From: an uncultured Pseudomonadales bacterium
GTDB lineage: Bacteria; Pseudomonadota; Gammaproteobacteria; Pseudomonadales; Porticoccaceae
Direction of reading: 5' to 3'
Assembly: GCA_905478725.1 (NCBI GenBank)
Contig: CAJQJT010000365.1
Coordinates: 1-6,994 of the forward strand
Length of the DNA stretch: 6,994 bases
Both the position numbers and the translations under genes were made by a program. The notes beneath the pieces were generated by a model. The model saw only the letters and a list, made by a program, of their open reading frames with translations, was not told the DNA's origin and made no database searches. Positions within the stretch are counted from its first letter, which is position 1; each line of letters opens with the position of its first letter. This document shows positions 6,407-6,994 of the stretch, one piece after another.

Positions 6407-6994
6407 ATGCGCGAAGCAGTAATTATAGATACAGCCCGCACCGCAATAGGCAAAGCCTACCGCGGTGCCTTTAATAATACCGAAGCCCCAGCTCTGGGCG
6501 GCCATGTGATTCGTGCAATGATGGCACGGCAAGACCTGGATCCAGGGTTAATTGATGATGTGGTAATGGGCGCGGCTGCACAGCAGGGCACCCAGGGTTA
6601 CAACCTTGGCCGCCTCTGCGCCACCGCCTCGGGTCTGCCCGACTCGGTTGCAGGTATGACCATGGATCGCCAGTGCGCCTCTGGAATGATGGCCATTGCC
6701 ACCGCCGCCAAGTCGATTATGTGCAACGAGTACAACGCGGCGATTGCCGGTGGCGTGGAATCCATTTCACTGGTTCAGACAAAGCATAAAAACAGCCACA
6801 GAAATATTTCTCAGGCAGTATTGGCTGAACAGCCAAAAGCCTATATCAGCATGATTGAAACCGCCGAGATTGTTGCCAAGCGCTACGGCATTTCTCGCGA
6901 TGCTCAGGACGAATATTCTTTCGAAAGTCAGCGCCGCACAGCGGCGGCTCAGGAGGCGGGGCGCTTTGACAAAGAGATCGTGCCCATGACCACC
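6407..6994 (+). CDS. Acetyl-CoA C-acyltransferase (thiolase), N-terminal half, cut by the window edge
   Basis: The frame runs from ATG 6407 to the last base, 196 codons with no stop, so about half of a usual 390-400 residue thiolase is visible. It shows the N-terminal strand and arginine motif (AVIIDTARTAIGK), the nucleophile Cys90 in MTMDRQCASGMMA, the glycine-rich AGGVESIS, and a helix typical of the loop domain (ETAEIVAKRYGISRDAQDEYSFESQRR). The His and second Cys motifs lie beyond the edge. It is a different branch from the thiolase at 1174: DRQCASGMMA against DRQCGSSQQA, and no PISSAM segment. It resembles the broad FadA/PcaF-like acetyl-CoA acyltransferases. It probably performs another thiolytic step of the same pathway, either side-chain shortening of HIP-CoA or cleavage of the final linear chain. 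Which one cannot be told from the sequence. Confidence 0.85.
   Translation, partial: MREAVIIDTARTAIGKAYRGAFNNTEAPALGGHVIRAMMARQDLDPGLIDDVVMGAAAQQGTQGYNLGRLCATASGLPDSVAGMTMDRQCASGMMAIATAAKSIMCNEYNAAIAGGVESISLVQTKHKNSHRNISQAVLAEQPKAYISMIETAEIVAKRYGISRDAQDEYSFESQRRTAAAQEAGRFDKEIVPMTT

Overview
The window lies entirely inside one plus-strand catabolic gene cluster. It holds six complete genes, the last few codons of a seventh on the left, and the first half of an eighth on the right, with gaps of -4 to 22 bases. No promoter, terminator, RNA gene, repeat, mobile element or CRISPR array is visible, and no stretch above 300 bases lacks a gene. The AG-rich Shine-Dalgarno sites, frequent GTG starts, moderate GC content and gene mix suggest a Gram-negative, probably gammaproteobacterial (possibly marine), heterotroph. 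That placement is tentative because there is no marker gene.

Layout: (1-20) tail of an upstream gene ending GMPRR, probably a catalytic acyl-CoA dehydrogenase (ACAD) subunit; (42-1151) an ACAD-like protein lacking the catalytic glutamate; (1174-2328) a FadA6-like thiolase; (2339-3226) an SDR of the MFE-2/17beta-HSD4 kind; (3234-4400) a second ACAD-like protein without a catalytic base; (4397-5590) a catalytic ACAD alpha subunit, overlapping the previous gene by 4 bases; (5604-6392) an SDR closely resembling IpdF; (6407-6994, cut) a second, different thiolase.

The set matches the KstR2-type 'lower' steroid pathway known from Mycobacterium tuberculosis and, under scd names, from Comamonas. That pathway degrades the steroid C and D rings after formation of HIP (3a-H-4-(3'-propanoate)-7a-methylhexahydro-1,5-indanedione). 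By this reading the pair at 3234-5590 is the IpdE2/IpdE1 heterotetramer that desaturates the HIP-CoA propionyl side chain. IpdF is a hydroxyacyl-CoA dehydrogenase, and the FadA6-like thiolase cleaves 3-ketoacyl-CoA intermediates. The left-hand ACAD pair may be the FadE31/FadE32 counterpart that acts late, on the ring-opened MOODA-CoA chain. FadD3, EchA20, IpdC and IpdAB, also needed, are not in the window. The steroid assignment rests on remembered family signatures, strongest for IpdF and the FadA6-like thiolase, and not on a database search. I see no wholly new system here. The points of interest are the paired ACAD architecture, the actinobacterial-like gene order and the SDR of unassigned role.
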